Origin: Betaproteobacteria bacterium
GTDB lineage: Bacteria > Pseudomonadota > Gammaproteobacteria > Burkholderiales > SG8-41
Reading direction: 5' to 3'
Assembly (NCBI GenBank): GCA_900299145.1
Contig: OMIN01000142.1
Location: 1-64,000 of the forward strand
Length of the DNA: 64,000 bases
Shown here: in pieces, positions 34,899 to 44,193 of the stretch
Layout: every line of letters begins with the position of its first letter
Position numbering within the stretch: position 1 is the stretch's first letter
Position numbers and translations under genes: made by a program
The notes under the pieces: model-generated
Seen by the model: only the letters and a program-made list of their open reading frames with translations
Database searches by the model: none
What the model was told of the DNA's origin: nothing

Positions 34899-35687
34899 AT
34901 GCCCGCTCAAACACTGCAAGTCGACAAATCCGCCGACGGTCTGCTGCAAGTCACGCTACACCGGCCCGAAACGCGCAACGCACTCAACACGCAGATGGGC
35001 ATCGAGCTGCGCGAGATTTTTGCGCCGCTGGCGTTTCATCCGCAGGACGTGCGTTGCGTGCTGATCACCGGCAGCGGCGACAAGGCGTTTTGCGCCGGCG
35101 GCGATCTCAAGGAACGCAACGGCATGACCGATGAACAGTGGCGCGTGCAGCACGCAATTTTCGAGGAAGCCTTTTATGCCGTGATGAACTGCACCACGCC
35201 GGTGATCGCGGCGGTGAATGGTTCCGCCTTTGGCGGCGGCTGCGAACTTGCGCTGGCGTGTGATTTCATCTATGCCGCGAACACCGCACGCTTTGCACTC
35301 CCCGAAACCACGCTCGGCATATTGCCCGGCTGCGGCGGCACGCAAAATCTGCCGCGCGCGGTGGGCGAGCGCCGCGCCAAGGAGTTGATTCTCACCGGCC
35401 GCGCCTTCACCGCACAGGAAGGCTTCGAATGGGGCATGGTCAACCACGTGTGCGAACCGGAGGAGCTGATGCCCGCCGCGCTTGCCACCGCGCGGCAAAT
35501 GTGCGGCAGCGCGCCGGTGTCGCTGCGTCAGGCCAAGACGGCGATTCGCCGCGGGCTGGATGTTGATCTGCGCACCGGGCTCGCGATTGAAATCGAGGCC
35601 TACAACCGCACCGTCGTCACTGAAGACCGGCTGGAAGGCGTGCGCGCGTTTGGTGAGAAACGCAAACCGGTATTCAAAGGGCGATAA
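34899..35687 (+). CDS. Enoyl-CoA hydratase/isomerase (crotonase)
   Basis: 262 residues. The oxyanion hole parts are 'DKAFCAGGDLKERN' and 'GSAFGGGCELALACDF'. Both hydratase glutamates appear present (GGGCELAL and 'LPETTLGILPGCGGTQNLPRAVG'), so hydration of an enoyl-CoA is plausible. The start at 34899 follows AGAGACA. It belongs with the CoA ligase and MaoC genes just upstream. Confidence 0.93.
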   Translation: MPAQTLQVDKSADGLLQVTLHRPETRNALNTQMGIELREIFAPLAFHPQDVRCVLITGSGDKAFCAGGDLKERNGMTDEQWRVQHAIFEEAFYAVMNCTTPVIAAVNGSAFGGGCELALACDFIYAANTARFALPETTLGILPGCGGTQNLPRAVGERRAKELILTGRAFTAQEGFEWGMVNHVCEPEELMPAALATARQMCGSAPVSLRQAKTAIRRGLDVDLRTGLAIEIEAYNRTVVTEDRLEGVRAFGEKRKPVFKGR

Positions 35688-35713
35688 GGCGCTGCCTGTG
35701 CAGCCCGTGCAAA

Positions 35714-36727
35714 CTATGAGCGCCTGCGGTGCAGCGCCGATTGGACAATTCTGCGTATCAATTCCGGATACTCCACCCCGGCAAAGCAGCGCTCGCGCCC
35801 AAACGTGTGCCGTCCCAGGTCGGGGTTGGGATTGGCTTCAATAAAATAGAGCCGGTTGTCGGCGGTCAAACGAAAATCCAGCCGCGCATAGTCTCGCAGC
35901 TTCAGCGTATGAAAGATTTTCTGGCTGACTTTCCGGATTTTCGCAAGCACCGCACGTGGCAGTTTTGCTTCGCGGTAGCTCACGCGCCAACGCCGCTTGT
36001 AGGCATCGTCGTGCTTTAACAACCTCGTGGCGAATTGCGGTGCGCCCGCGTCCTGCCGGCCGACTACGAGTTTCAGCGGAAGCATCACGTTCGGCTTATT
36101 TCCCAATAGCGCCACGAACAGATCACGTCCCTCAATGTATTCCTCGCACATCGCCGGTGTGAGTTTGCGTTGCCGCAGCGACTTTATTCGCTGGCGCAGA
36201 GCCCCATGAGTGTGCACGAGCGCGGCGCCGCTGATGGCGTCCGAGCCATCGGCAAGACGCGGCTTGACGAACACGGGGTAGGGCAAATCACCGCTACTGT
36301 GCCTTGATGGCGGCGAGTAGTCGCGCGGCACTGCAACGCCGGCACGCACCGCCGCTTTGACGCGAGCCTTGGCGCGGGCCTTGTCGCGTGCCAACCGCAG
36401 TCCGTCGCCCGCCGTGCCGGTGTAACAAAAACCATGCCGGTCGAGCAAGCTGGTGATTTCATGATCGCGCGTGCGGTCGCCGTCTATCCATTCGGTCAGA
36501 TTGAAAATCACACGCGGCGAGAGCGCCCGCAAGGTTTTCACCGTCTGCCGTTTATCGGCGTCATAAGGCGTCACCGCAACACGGTAGCCACACTGGCGCA
36601 GGGCTTTCAGCACCTGTGATTCAACGGAACCGGCATCGACGCGAAAGCCGCCGTTGCTTATGGGCGTGCCGGTCTCGGCATCCACCAGCAGTACGACGTC
36701 ACATCCCATCCCGGTTCGCATCAGCAT
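35714..36727 (-). CDS. ATP-grasp ligase (D-Ala-D-Ala ligase-like)
   Basis: Up to 337 residues. ATP-grasp features include 'GLRLARDKARAKARVKAAVRAGVAVP', 'PVFVKPRLADGSDAIS' (ATP lysine), 'CEEYIEGRDLFVALLGN' and the metal-binding 'YARLDFRLTADNRLYFIEANPNPDL'. The order matches D-alanine-D-alanine ligase-like carboxylate-amine ligases, but the N-terminal domain differs from Ddl, so a peptide or amino-acid amide ligase is likely. The exact start is uncertain (MLMRTGMGCDVV has three in-frame starts). It lies downstream of a strong terminator. Confidence 0.82.
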   Translation of the reverse strand: MLMRTGMGCDVVLLVDAETGTPISNGGFRVDAGSVESQVLKALRQCGYRVAVTPYDADKRQTVKTLRALSPRVIFNLTEWIDGDRTRDHEITSLLDRHGFCYTGTAGDGLRLARDKARAKARVKAAVRAGVAVPRDYSPPSRHSSGDLPYPVFVKPRLADGSDAISGAALVHTHGALRQRIKSLRQRKLTPAMCEEYIEGRDLFVALLGNKPNVMLPLKLVVGRQDAGAPQFATRLLKHDDAYKRRWRVSYREAKLPRAVLAKIRKVSQKIFHTLKLRDYARLDFRLTADNRLYFIEANPNPDLGRHTFGRERCFAGVEYPELIRRIVQSALHRRRS

Positions 36728-36775
36728 TTTCGAACGCTACCCGACATCGCCTTGGGACAAACTAGCGGGCCAAAA

Positions 36776-36806
36776 AAGAAAGGCGGATCGCTCCGCCTTT
36801 TCTTCT
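36776..36806. terminator. Rho-independent terminator, bidirectional
   Basis: A hairpin GAAAGGCGGA-TCGC-TCCGCCTTTTC flanked by A-rich sequence on the left and TTTTCTTCTT on the right. It lies just past the 3' end of the LVIVD lipoprotein gene (minus strand) and upstream of the ATP-grasp gene, separating the two transcripts. Confidence 0.85.
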
Positions 36807-36823
36807 TACAAATCATATACTTA
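36801..36823 (-). repeat. AT-rich motif copy 12 (diverged, TAAGTATATG)
   Basis: Diverged copy whose leading TAA is the stop codon of the LVIVD gene; it runs into the terminator hairpin. Confidence 0.55.
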
Positions 36824-38287
36824 CTTGAAATTCGCCACGTCGCGCGCGCTGCCGGTCAATTCAAGAATGTGCATGCCGGTATCAGCGCGGTCGACGATGT
36901 AAATGTAACCGCGGTCATCGACATCGACATTGTTGGTCTGGATCGCCACCTTGCACTGCGCGCCCTGCGGCGTGGTGATGCACCGCTTGTCGGTGTTATC
37001 GGTGATGGCCGGGATGTAATAGGCGATTTCTTTCGGGTTGAATGGATCACGCATGTCCACCGCGCGTAAGCCCGCGTTGAACCACGCGTAGAACATCACG
37101 CGCTTGGCGTACATCGGCGGCTGATTTTCATGCGAGGCATGCGCGCCAAAACGCCCGCCGCGCTTGCAGTAACCTCCCGCCGCCTCCGGCACCTGATAGT
37201 TCGACAGATTAAACGGCTTCTTCTCGTCGGTGATATCGACGAAGTAGGTCATTTGCCGCGGCTCCAGGCACTCGTTGGACGTCGATTCATTGGTGAGTGC
37301 AATAAAATCTCGCTTCACTACTTTGTTATTGGGCGATTGATCCGGCACGTCCACGCCCAATATCGGCAGCGTGGTGTGCGCGCCCATGTGCGGCGAGGTG
37401 TACATGATCGACACTTGCGCGGCAAGCAGGTTCTGCTCGGTGGGCTCTTTCGGGCCGTTCAGCAGCTTGTCGCGGTCGAGTATCTGCATCACACCATTGC
37501 TCACCGTACCATAGCCGACGTAGATGCGGTTGCCTTTTACGCCGGTGGAAATCGCACCATGCACCTGATACTGATTGTCTGGCAGCGGCTTCTTGGCGCC
37601 GGGCTCCTGCCCCACCAGCCCGTAATCGCGAATGTGCACGGGCTTTGCCGGATCAGACAGATCAAACACCTGCAAGATACGCCGCGAGCGCCAGCCCTTG
37701 GGGCCGGAAACCAGATAGGCAATGCCCGTATCGCATTCCCACCAGTTCTTATGCGTATCGCGCAGGCCGCGCACCGGCGTGCTGACAATCGAAGGACTTT
37801 CAGGATTAGTCACGTCCCAAACTTCATGTGCGGAATTGCCGAACGAGCGCAGCAGATAGAATTTGCTCTTGTCCCCCTTGGGCAGATCTTTACCCGCACA
37901 AATGCGCACCATCTGCGCCCCGCCGGATTCCGTGCCGCCCTCCTGCCCCGGAATGTGAAACAGCGTTTTCGGCGCCCGCGGATCGGTGACGTCAATAATT
38001 GAGGTGCCATTAAATTCCGTACGGCCGTTCAGCGGATTCACCTTCGCCGGGCCACCGTGATGCCCGACATAGGCAATCCAGCGATTACCCTGCTGCTTGA
38101 TTTCCGGGTGATACGCGCTGCGCGCGTGCAGATCAACGTGCCCCAGCAGCGCCATGTTGTTCGATTCCGCCTGGCGGGCGTTGTACTCCTGATACGTGCG
38201 CGGTGCTATCGTGCAACTGCTAAGAAAACCGCCAGCGACCAGTGCCGCCGCCGCACACATCCATCCCCTGAAACCTGATGCCTTCAT
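36821..38287 (-). CDS. LVIVD-repeat lipoprotein
   Basis: About 488 residues with lipoprotein signal (CAAAALVAGGFLSSC). The repeats resemble the bacterial LVIVD/beta-propeller type: 'TSIIDVTDPRAPKTLFHIPG', 'HEVWDVTNPESPSIVSTP', 'LQVFDLSDPAKPVHIRDYG', 'LRAVDMRDPFNPKEIAYYIP', 'YIYIVDRADTGMHILEL'. It should be a periplasm- or surface-facing propeller; no enzymatic residues are apparent. The start at 38287 is preceded by GGGGAATGACAGC and fits the signal peptide better than the track start 36 bases upstream. The gene ends inside motif copy 12 and then at a terminator. Confidence 0.85.
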   Translation of the reverse strand: MKASGFRGWMCAAAALVAGGFLSSCTIAPRTYQEYNARQAESNNMALLGHVDLHARSAYHPEIKQQGNRWIAYVGHHGGPAKVNPLNGRTEFNGTSIIDVTDPRAPKTLFHIPGQEGGTESGGAQMVRICAGKDLPKGDKSKFYLLRSFGNSAHEVWDVTNPESPSIVSTPVRGLRDTHKNWWECDTGIAYLVSGPKGWRSRRILQVFDLSDPAKPVHIRDYGLVGQEPGAKKPLPDNQYQVHGAISTGVKGNRIYVGYGTVSNGVMQILDRDKLLNGPKEPTEQNLLAAQVSIMYTSPHMGAHTTLPILGVDVPDQSPNNKVVKRDFIALTNESTSNECLEPRQMTYFVDITDEKKPFNLSNYQVPEAAGGYCKRGGRFGAHASHENQPPMYAKRVMFYAWFNAGLRAVDMRDPFNPKEIAYYIPAITDNTDKRCITTPQGAQCKVAIQTNNVDVDDRGYIYIVDRADTGMHILELTGSARDVANFK

Positions 38288-38335
38288 GCTGTCATTCCCC
38301 CGAAAAATCCCTCTGTTCGCCACAATTCGAATGAA

Positions 38336-40585
38336 TCATGTCGCGCTGTCTATTCTCTGTTTTCCCAGACCTTGCATCACACCTAACGCCAACTTCATCC
38401 GCTCCGGCAACATCGGCAAGGCGCGCAGTCTGGCCCCCGTCAACCGGTACACCGCGTTTGCAATCGCCGGTGCCATGGGCGCCACACCTAATTGACCCGC
38501 GCCAGATAACAGTTCTGGCCCGCCTTGCAGCAATTCGATATGGATTTCCGGTATCTCGTCCATGCGCGGCACCGGGTAATCATTGAAGCTAGATTGTCGC
38601 ACCACGCCATCCTTGATCGTCACCTGCTCGCGCAACGCCGCTGACACCCCCCAGATGATACCGGTTTCAAGTTGCTGGCGTAGATGTCGCGGCTGCAATA
38701 CCGCGCCGGAATCGGCCACCGCCCACACGTTGTGCACCCGGATCGCTCCCGATGAGCGATTCACCGACACCTCCACCACCTGTGCGATCTGCCCATGCCC
38801 GCGGCCACCATGGTTATAGGCGACGCCCATGGCCATGCCATCGTGAGGCCGGGACCAATCCGACAACTTGCGCACGCGCTCGAGCACCGCCTTGCCGCGC
38901 GTATCCGTCAGCAAATCGATACGCAATTGCAGCGGGTCCTTGCCGAGCTTTGCCGCGACTTCGTCAACGAATGACTCGACTGCGAAAATGGTGTAACCGC
39001 TACCGACCGCGTTCCAGTAGCCCACCGGGACGCCGCTGGCTTGATGCACGAATTCGTGGTGGCGGTTGGGGATGCCGTACGGCTGCGTCATACCCACTGC
39101 TACCGCACTGTCGATGGCGGGGTTTTGATCCCAGGCAGTCTTACGCACGCGCGCCAACACCGAATCGGCCACCACACGGTGACTCCACCCCAGCACCCTG
39201 CCGTCCGCGGCAATCGCCGCGTCAAGGTGCTGCGCAGCCAGCGGACGATAGGCGCCGTGCTTGATATCGTCCTCGCGGCTCCAGATCACTTTCACGGCCT
39301 TGTCCATGATCTTGCTAAGCATCGCGGTTTCGGCATTAGGCAATTGTTCGGTCTTGGCGCCGAAGCCGCCACCGAGAAAGGTCGTGTGCACACGAATCTT
39401 GTCCTCGGTAAGCCCCGTGACTTTTGCACAGACCTGTTGCGCCCAGGTTTGCCCCTGCGTGGGAGACCACAACTCCATGTCGTTGTGCATCATCGACGCG
39501 GTGGCGTTAAATGGCTCCATACAAGCGTGGTGCGCATGATCCGTCACGTAATCTGCTGAAAGCGTCTGCGCCGCCGTCTTGAACGCAGCGTCAAAATCTC
39601 CGGCGTTGCCAAAGGTGCGGCCTTTCAGCGCGCGATCAGCGGCCAGCGTGGCCCATTCGCGTTTTTTCGCTTCGCTGTCGTATTGCGAGGCCAGTGAGCC
39701 ATTTCTCCACTCGACTTTCAATGCCCGCTTGCCCAGCACCGTTGCCCAGTAATCCGTGCCGACCACCGCCACGGCGTGCGGCAATTCAACCACCTTCACC
39801 ACACCCTCGATTTTCAGTGCTTCAGCGCTGTCGACTTTCATCGGTCCGTTTTCCGCGCCGTCGCCGTACAGCGGTTGCGGCAGCGCTGCAACCGGCGGGC
39901 GCAGGATCGAGGCGTAAAGCATGCCGGGTATCTGCACATCGATGCCATAACGTGCCTGCCCGGTCACCTTGAGTGGCACATCGAGGCGCCGCGCATCCCT
40001 TCCGATGAGCCGCCACTGTGATGAAGGCTTTAAATGCTTTTCGGTGATTAGCGACGCGTCCAACGTCACGTTATCGAGCTTCGCCACCTCCATGTAACTC
40101 ATTTTGCGGCCAGCAGCGGCATGAACCACATTGTTGGGCTCCGTGTTGCATTCGGCGGGTGAAACGCCCCATTCGCGTGCCGCGTTGAGGATCAGAATCG
40201 CGCGCGCCTGCGCACCCGCCAGCCGTACCGTGCGCCAGTAGCCCTGTGTGGCGCGGGTGCCGCCCACGCCCTGCACGTTAAAGTCATCGGGATTGGCGTA
40301 GGCTTTTTCCGCCGGCGCCTGTTCGACACGGATGGTGCGCCAGTCGGCGTCCAGTTCCTCCGCCACCAACAAGGGAATCGCGGTGTAATTGCCCTGCCCC
40401 ATTTCCGCCGTCGGGCATTTCACGGTGATGGTGTTCTCGCTGTTGGAAATGTGCACCCAGGCGTTCAGATCGACATCACCTTCTTCACCGCAGGCATGGG
40501 CATCTACCACGCGCAACAATCCGCCCGGTGCCACCAGAAAACCCAGCGTCAGTCCCGTTCGCTTCAGAAAATCGCGGCGTTCCAT
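38336..40585 (-). CDS. IorB-type molybdopterin subunit (set 2)
   Basis: 749 residues with Tat signal 'ERRDFLKRTGLTLG'. Family blocks are 'CPTAEMGQGNYTAIPLLVAEEL', 'GRDARRLDVPLKVTGQARYGIDVQIPG', 'VHTTFLGGGFGAKTEQL' and 'WNAVGSGYTIFAVESF'. At the catalytic glutamate loop the sequence is 'LLSGAGQLGVAPMAPAIANAV', so Glu aligns with Gln. It is encoded directly downstream of its [2Fe-2S] partner (18 bases). It is expected in the periplasm; the substrate is unknown and catalysis by the usual base is in question. Confidence 0.9.
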   Translation of the reverse strand: MERRDFLKRTGLTLGFLVAPGGLLRVVDAHACGEEGDVDLNAWVHISNSENTITVKCPTAEMGQGNYTAIPLLVAEELDADWRTIRVEQAPAEKAYANPDDFNVQGVGGTRATQGYWRTVRLAGAQARAILILNAAREWGVSPAECNTEPNNVVHAAAGRKMSYMEVAKLDNVTLDASLITEKHLKPSSQWRLIGRDARRLDVPLKVTGQARYGIDVQIPGMLYASILRPPVAALPQPLYGDGAENGPMKVDSAEALKIEGVVKVVELPHAVAVVGTDYWATVLGKRALKVEWRNGSLASQYDSEAKKREWATLAADRALKGRTFGNAGDFDAAFKTAAQTLSADYVTDHAHHACMEPFNATASMMHNDMELWSPTQGQTWAQQVCAKVTGLTEDKIRVHTTFLGGGFGAKTEQLPNAETAMLSKIMDKAVKVIWSREDDIKHGAYRPLAAQHLDAAIAADGRVLGWSHRVVADSVLARVRKTAWDQNPAIDSAVAVGMTQPYGIPNRHHEFVHQASGVPVGYWNAVGSGYTIFAVESFVDEVAAKLGKDPLQLRIDLLTDTRGKAVLERVRKLSDWSRPHDGMAMGVAYNHGGRGHGQIAQVVEVSVNRSSGAIRVHNVWAVADSGAVLQPRHLRQQLETGIIWGVSAALREQVTIKDGVVRQSSFNDYPVPRMDEIPEIHIELLQGGPELLSGAGQLGVAPMAPAIANAVYRLTGARLRALPMLPERMKLALGVMQGLGKQRIDSAT

Positions 40586-40603
40586 GCGATCTACGTCTCC
40601 GAT

Positions 40604-41071
40604 TTACGTCTCGCTCGCCACGCGCTCAATGGCCGCAATAATTCGGCTGTACGCACCACAGCGGCAAATGTTTGTTTTCATGTATTCAACAATCTGCGAG
40701 CGCGTGGGCTTCGGCGTCTCCTTCAGCAAGCCCGCAGCGCGCATGATTTGCCCCGGCTGGCAATAGCCGCACTGCGGCGCCTGCTCCTCGACCCACGCTT
40801 TCTGCAATGGATGGCTGCCGTTCTGCGACAGGCCTTCAATCGTCAGCACACTCTTGCCCGCGACATCCTTGATCGCATGCAGACACGAGAACGTGGGCTT
40901 GCCGTCGAGATGCACGGTGCAGGCGCCGCATTGCCCCGCGCCACAACCGTATTTGGTGCCGGTAAATTTCAGGTTTTCGCGCAGCACCCACAGCAAGGGC
41001 GTATCGGGATGCGCCGTCACTTCACGCTGCGCCCCATTTACCGTCAGCGCGAACTTCTGCATCTTCAACAT
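40604..41071 (-). CDS. IorA-type [2Fe-2S] subunit (set 2)
   Basis: About 155 residues with both iron-sulfur sites: '[24 protein letters not shown]' and 'CGYCQPG...NICRCG'. The ATG at 41071 (MLKMQKFALTVNG) follows AAAGG; the track start at 41080 is a TTG. It is the first gene of the set 2 pair and lacks a signal peptide, consistent with co-export on the Tat signal of IorB. Confidence 0.92.
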   Translation of the reverse strand: MLKMQKFALTVNGAQREVTAHPDTPLLWVLRENLKFTGTKYGCGAGQCGACTVHLDGKPTFSCLHAIKDVAGKSVLTIEGLSQNGSHPLQKAWVEEQAPQCGYCQPGQIMRAAGLLKETPKPTRSQIVEYMKTNICRCGAYSRIIAAIERVASET

Positions 41072-41090
41072 GAAAAACAAAACCTTTTTT

Positions 41091-41158
41091 GACGCTGATT
41101 TACGCAGATGAACGCAGACTAACCCGTGGGTTTCCCATCTGCGCGAATCTGCGTTAAC
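41091..41158. repeat. Imperfect inverted repeat, ACGCAGATGAACGCAG family
   Basis: Left part GCTGATTTACGCAGATG is mirrored by CATCTGCGCGAATCTGCG on the right. This is the common intergenic 'gctgatttacgcagat' repeat seen in many bacterial genomes. It separates sets 2 and 3 of the Mo-hydroxylase genes. Confidence 0.8.
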
Positions 41159-41165
41159 CTGTTTC

Positions 41166-41190
41166 TAAGTATTTGATTTTAGTTAATTTT
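41166..41190 (+). repeat. AT-rich motif copy 13 (TAAGTATTTGATTTTA)
   Basis: Near-full match at the 3' end of the set 3 large-subunit gene, antisense to it; its last T-tract overlaps that gene's stop codon. Confidence 0.75.
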
Positions 41191-43411
41191 ATGCAAACCG
41201 TTTCTCACCCGCCAGCAACGCGGTTTTCACCCGTCCTGCAAGCATCGGCTGCTGCCGCAGCCGCACGCCGGTCAGCGCAAACACCGCATTGGATATCGCC
41301 GATGGCACGAGTGGCACCGCCATCTGCCCCGCGCCGGTCGGATGATTTTTGGTCTGCACCAGCTTCACGTGCATCTGCGGCACGTCGCGCATGCGTGGCA
41401 CGTGGTAATCGAAAAAGTTCGACTGCTCCACCGCGCCATTGGCGATGCTGATGCGCTCGGTGAGCGCCAGGCCCACGCCGTACACAATTGAGCTTTCGGT
41501 TTGCGCAATCACGTTATCCGGGTGCACCGCCACGCCGCAATCAATTGTGCACCAGAAGTTGTGCACCTTGATCGCGCCGCTGCTTTTTTCCACCGACACC
41601 TCCGCAATGCCCGCAATCTGCGTGCCGGAGTAACTCACGTACGCCACCCCCAACCCACGCCCCGGACGCTTGCGCTTCCAGTCCGCCATCTTCGCGGTCT
41701 CTTCGATCACGTGACGCGCTCGCGGCATTTGCTTCAAGAGACGCAACCGGAATTCCACCGGGTCAACGCCGGCTTTTACCGCCAGTTCGTCGACGAACAC
41801 TTCGGTGGCGAAACTGTTCGCGGTGAAGCCGATGCCGCGCAGCGGGTTGGTGCGCATGCCCGTGTGTTCGAGCACGCCTTCAATAGTGCGGTCGGGTATG
41901 TCATACGCGGGCACTTCAGTGCCCAGCAACGCAATTGGATCACGCCCCTTGACTATTTTGTAGCGCACCGGGTCCATGAACGCCATCACGTGATCGCACA
42001 CGGCGCGGTGATACCAGCCCGCGACGTTGCCCGAGGTATCGAGCCCGGCGCGCAGCCGGTTCACATACAACGGACGGAAACGCCCGGCGTGAATGTCATC
42101 CTCGCGCGTCCAGATCACCTTTACCGGCTTGCCCGAGGCTTTCGACAGCAGCACGGAATCGATGACGAAATCCGCATCGCGATTGCCGCGCCGGCCGAAG
42201 CCACCACCCAGCAAATAATGATTGAACTTCACTTTTGATTCGGCAATGCCCAATGCCGCCGCCACCTGCTGCACGGCGATGGTCTGGCTTTGCACGCCAC
42301 ACCAGATTTCCACCGCGTCACCCGCGGGCGAAACAGCGGCGATGGAATTGAGGGGCTCCATTTGCGCGTGGTAGGCGTAATCGGAACGGTACTCCTGATC
42401 AACGACCGAAGCGGCAGTTTTCAGCTTCGCCGCCGCGTCGCCTTTTTTCTCCCAATCGATTACGGGGTGTGCCGGATCTTTCGCGGCATTGGAGAACTTC
42501 GCAAAACCGCCATCGGTGGAAAAGCCCGCGCCTTGTGCCTTGCTGCCCCACGTCACCTTCAACGCCTTGCGCCCCTGAAACGCAGCCCACGGCGTTTCCG
42601 CCAGCACGCCCACGCCGTATTTCAGCGGCACGACATTCAGCACACCGTCCACCGCGCGCGCAGCGGCATCGTCCACTTTCGCCACGCCAGCGCCATCCAC
42701 CGGCTCGCGCAGAATCGCGCCGTAAATCATGCCCGGCACGTGGACATCAATGCTGTATTTGGCCGTGCCGTTATGTTTGCCGTTGACATCCACGCGTGGC
42801 GTGTCCGTGCCGATCAAACGGAAGTTCGCGGTCGCCACCGGCTCCACCGCAACCTTTGGCGCCTCGGCGGGAATTTTCGCAAAGGCGGCAATTTCGCCGT
42901 AAGTCAAACGCCGACCGGTTTTCTCGTGCAACACCACGCCGGGTTGCGTGGACGTTTCCGCCACCGGCACACCCCAGCGCTGCGCCGCATTGTCCATCAG
43001 CACCTGGCGCACCTGCGCGCCGAACTCACGCTGGCTATTGAAATAACCTGTTACCGTGGCGCTGCCCGCGGTGTATTGCGTGTAACCGCGGCCGGGATTG
43101 CCGTAAATCTTGTCGTTCGCCGGCGACGGCACGATTTTCACCTTGCTCCAGTCAGCATCCATTTCGTCAGCCACGATGCGCGGCAATGAAGTTAGCGAAC
43201 CCTGCCCCATTTCCGCAGCGGGCGACATGATCGCCACCGTGCCGTCGGTGAATACCGTCACCCAGTCATTCAGCCGCACACTGGAGTTTTGTGCCAGTGC
43301 CTCGCCGGATAACAACGCAGGCGCGCCCACGGCCACGCCGAAGGTAAAGCCTGCCGCACCCACCATGAATTGGCGGCGTTGCACATCAATAGTATCGATA
43401 ACCTTTTCCAT
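41189..43411 (-). CDS. IorB-type molybdopterin subunit (set 3)
   Basis: 740 residues from the ATG at 43411, which is preceded by GGAGGCGGCGAG. Tat signal 'VQRRQFMVGAAGFTFG'. Family blocks are 'SPAAEMGQGSLTSLPRIVADEM', 'GTDTPRVDVNGKHNGTAKYSIDVHVPG', 'FNHYLLGGGFGRRGNRD' and 'RGIGFTANSFATEVF'. The loop that usually holds the catalytic glutamate reads 'HPTGAGQMAVPLVPSAISNAV', again with Gln. The track ORF adds 57 implausible residues. It follows its IorA gene on the same strand and should form a periplasmic enzyme. Confidence 0.9.
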   Translation of the reverse strand: MEKVIDTIDVQRRQFMVGAAGFTFGVAVGAPALLSGEALAQNSSVRLNDWVTVFTDGTVAIMSPAAEMGQGSLTSLPRIVADEMDADWSKVKIVPSPANDKIYGNPGRGYTQYTAGSATVTGYFNSQREFGAQVRQVLMDNAAQRWGVPVAETSTQPGVVLHEKTGRRLTYGEIAAFAKIPAEAPKVAVEPVATANFRLIGTDTPRVDVNGKHNGTAKYSIDVHVPGMIYGAILREPVDGAGVAKVDDAAARAVDGVLNVVPLKYGVGVLAETPWAAFQGRKALKVTWGSKAQGAGFSTDGGFAKFSNAAKDPAHPVIDWEKKGDAAAKLKTAASVVDQEYRSDYAYHAQMEPLNSIAAVSPAGDAVEIWCGVQSQTIAVQQVAAALGIAESKVKFNHYLLGGGFGRRGNRDADFVIDSVLLSKASGKPVKVIWTREDDIHAGRFRPLYVNRLRAGLDTSGNVAGWYHRAVCDHVMAFMDPVRYKIVKGRDPIALLGTEVPAYDIPDRTIEGVLEHTGMRTNPLRGIGFTANSFATEVFVDELAVKAGVDPVEFRLRLLKQMPRARHVIEETAKMADWKRKRPGRGLGVAYVSYSGTQIAGIAEVSVEKSSGAIKVHNFWCTIDCGVAVHPDNVIAQTESSIVYGVGLALTERISIANGAVEQSNFFDYHVPRMRDVPQMHVKLVQTKNHPTGAGQMAVPLVPSAISNAVFALTGVRLRQQPMLAGRVKTALLAGEKRFA

Positions 43412-43529
43412 GATCACTCGCCGCCTCCGAGATTGCTTTGGCAAAACTTCATTTCTACATGTCGGCGGCCGGCTGCATTCGCCTGACCGTCGATCCACAT
43501 GCACAGCATGGGGCCCCTCGCCGGGTGGC

Positions 43530-44003
43530 TCATGCCGCCATCTCCTTGGCCGCACGCTCAATCGCCCGCGTAATTCGCGCATAAGTGCCGCAGCGGCAAA
43601 TGTTCGGACTCATGTATTCGACGATTTGCTCGCGCGTCGGGCGCGGCGTTTCTTTCAGCAGGCCCGCCGCGCGCATGATCTGCCCCGACTGGCAGTAACC
43701 GCACTGAGGCACCTGCTCAGCGAGCCATGCTTTTTGCAGCGGATGGCTGCCATCCTTTGACAAGCCTTCGATGGTGGTGATGGTCTTGCCGGCCACGTCC
43801 TGCAAGGTTTGCAGACACGATTGCACCGGCTGGCCATTCAAATGCACCGTGCAAGCGCCGCACTGCCCCGCACCGCAACCGAATTTGGTACCGGTTAATT
43901 TGAGTTGCTCACGCAACACCCATAACAGCGGCGTATCGGCCGCCGCCGTAATTGTCTGACGCTGGCCGTTGATGGTCAGCGTCGCTGTGATTTTTTGTGC
44001 CAT
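43530..44003 (-). CDS. IorA-type [2Fe-2S] subunit (set 3)
   Basis: 157 residues, with sites '[24 protein letters not shown]' and 'CGYCQSG...[11 protein letters not shown]'. The start at 44003 ([13 protein letters not shown]) follows GGAGAGG, and the track extension to 44057 is unnecessary. It is highly similar to the set 2 small subunit, which suggests that sets 2 and 3 are paralogues from a local duplication, whereas set 1 is more distant. Confidence 0.92.
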   Translation of the reverse strand: MAQKITATLTINGQRQTITAAADTPLLWVLREQLKLTGTKFGCGAGQCGACTVHLNGQPVQSCLQTLQDVAGKTITTIEGLSKDGSHPLQKAWLAEQVPQCGYCQSGQIMRAAGLLKETPRPTREQIVEYMSPNICRCGTYARITRAIERAAKEMAA

Positions 44004-44145
44004 CAGAATGCCTCTCCAGTTGGTGAACGCCGTCTGCCATTCCAAACTCGAACGCATTGTAGAAGCGTAACTGAAACATCACAACACATGCCGCGCCCGT
44101 TACAATGCCCGGCGAGCTTACAAACTACCTGCACGGAATATTTCG

Positions 44146-44173
44146 CAACTATCTGTTTTTATTGAACATTTTT
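44146..44173 (+). repeat. AT-rich motif copy 14 (CAACTATCTG)
   Basis: Match with one changed first base, 20 bases upstream of the CtBP-like dehydrogenase gene, T-rich strand sense. Confidence 0.82.
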
Positions 44174-44193
44174 AATATTCACCAAGGCAACCC

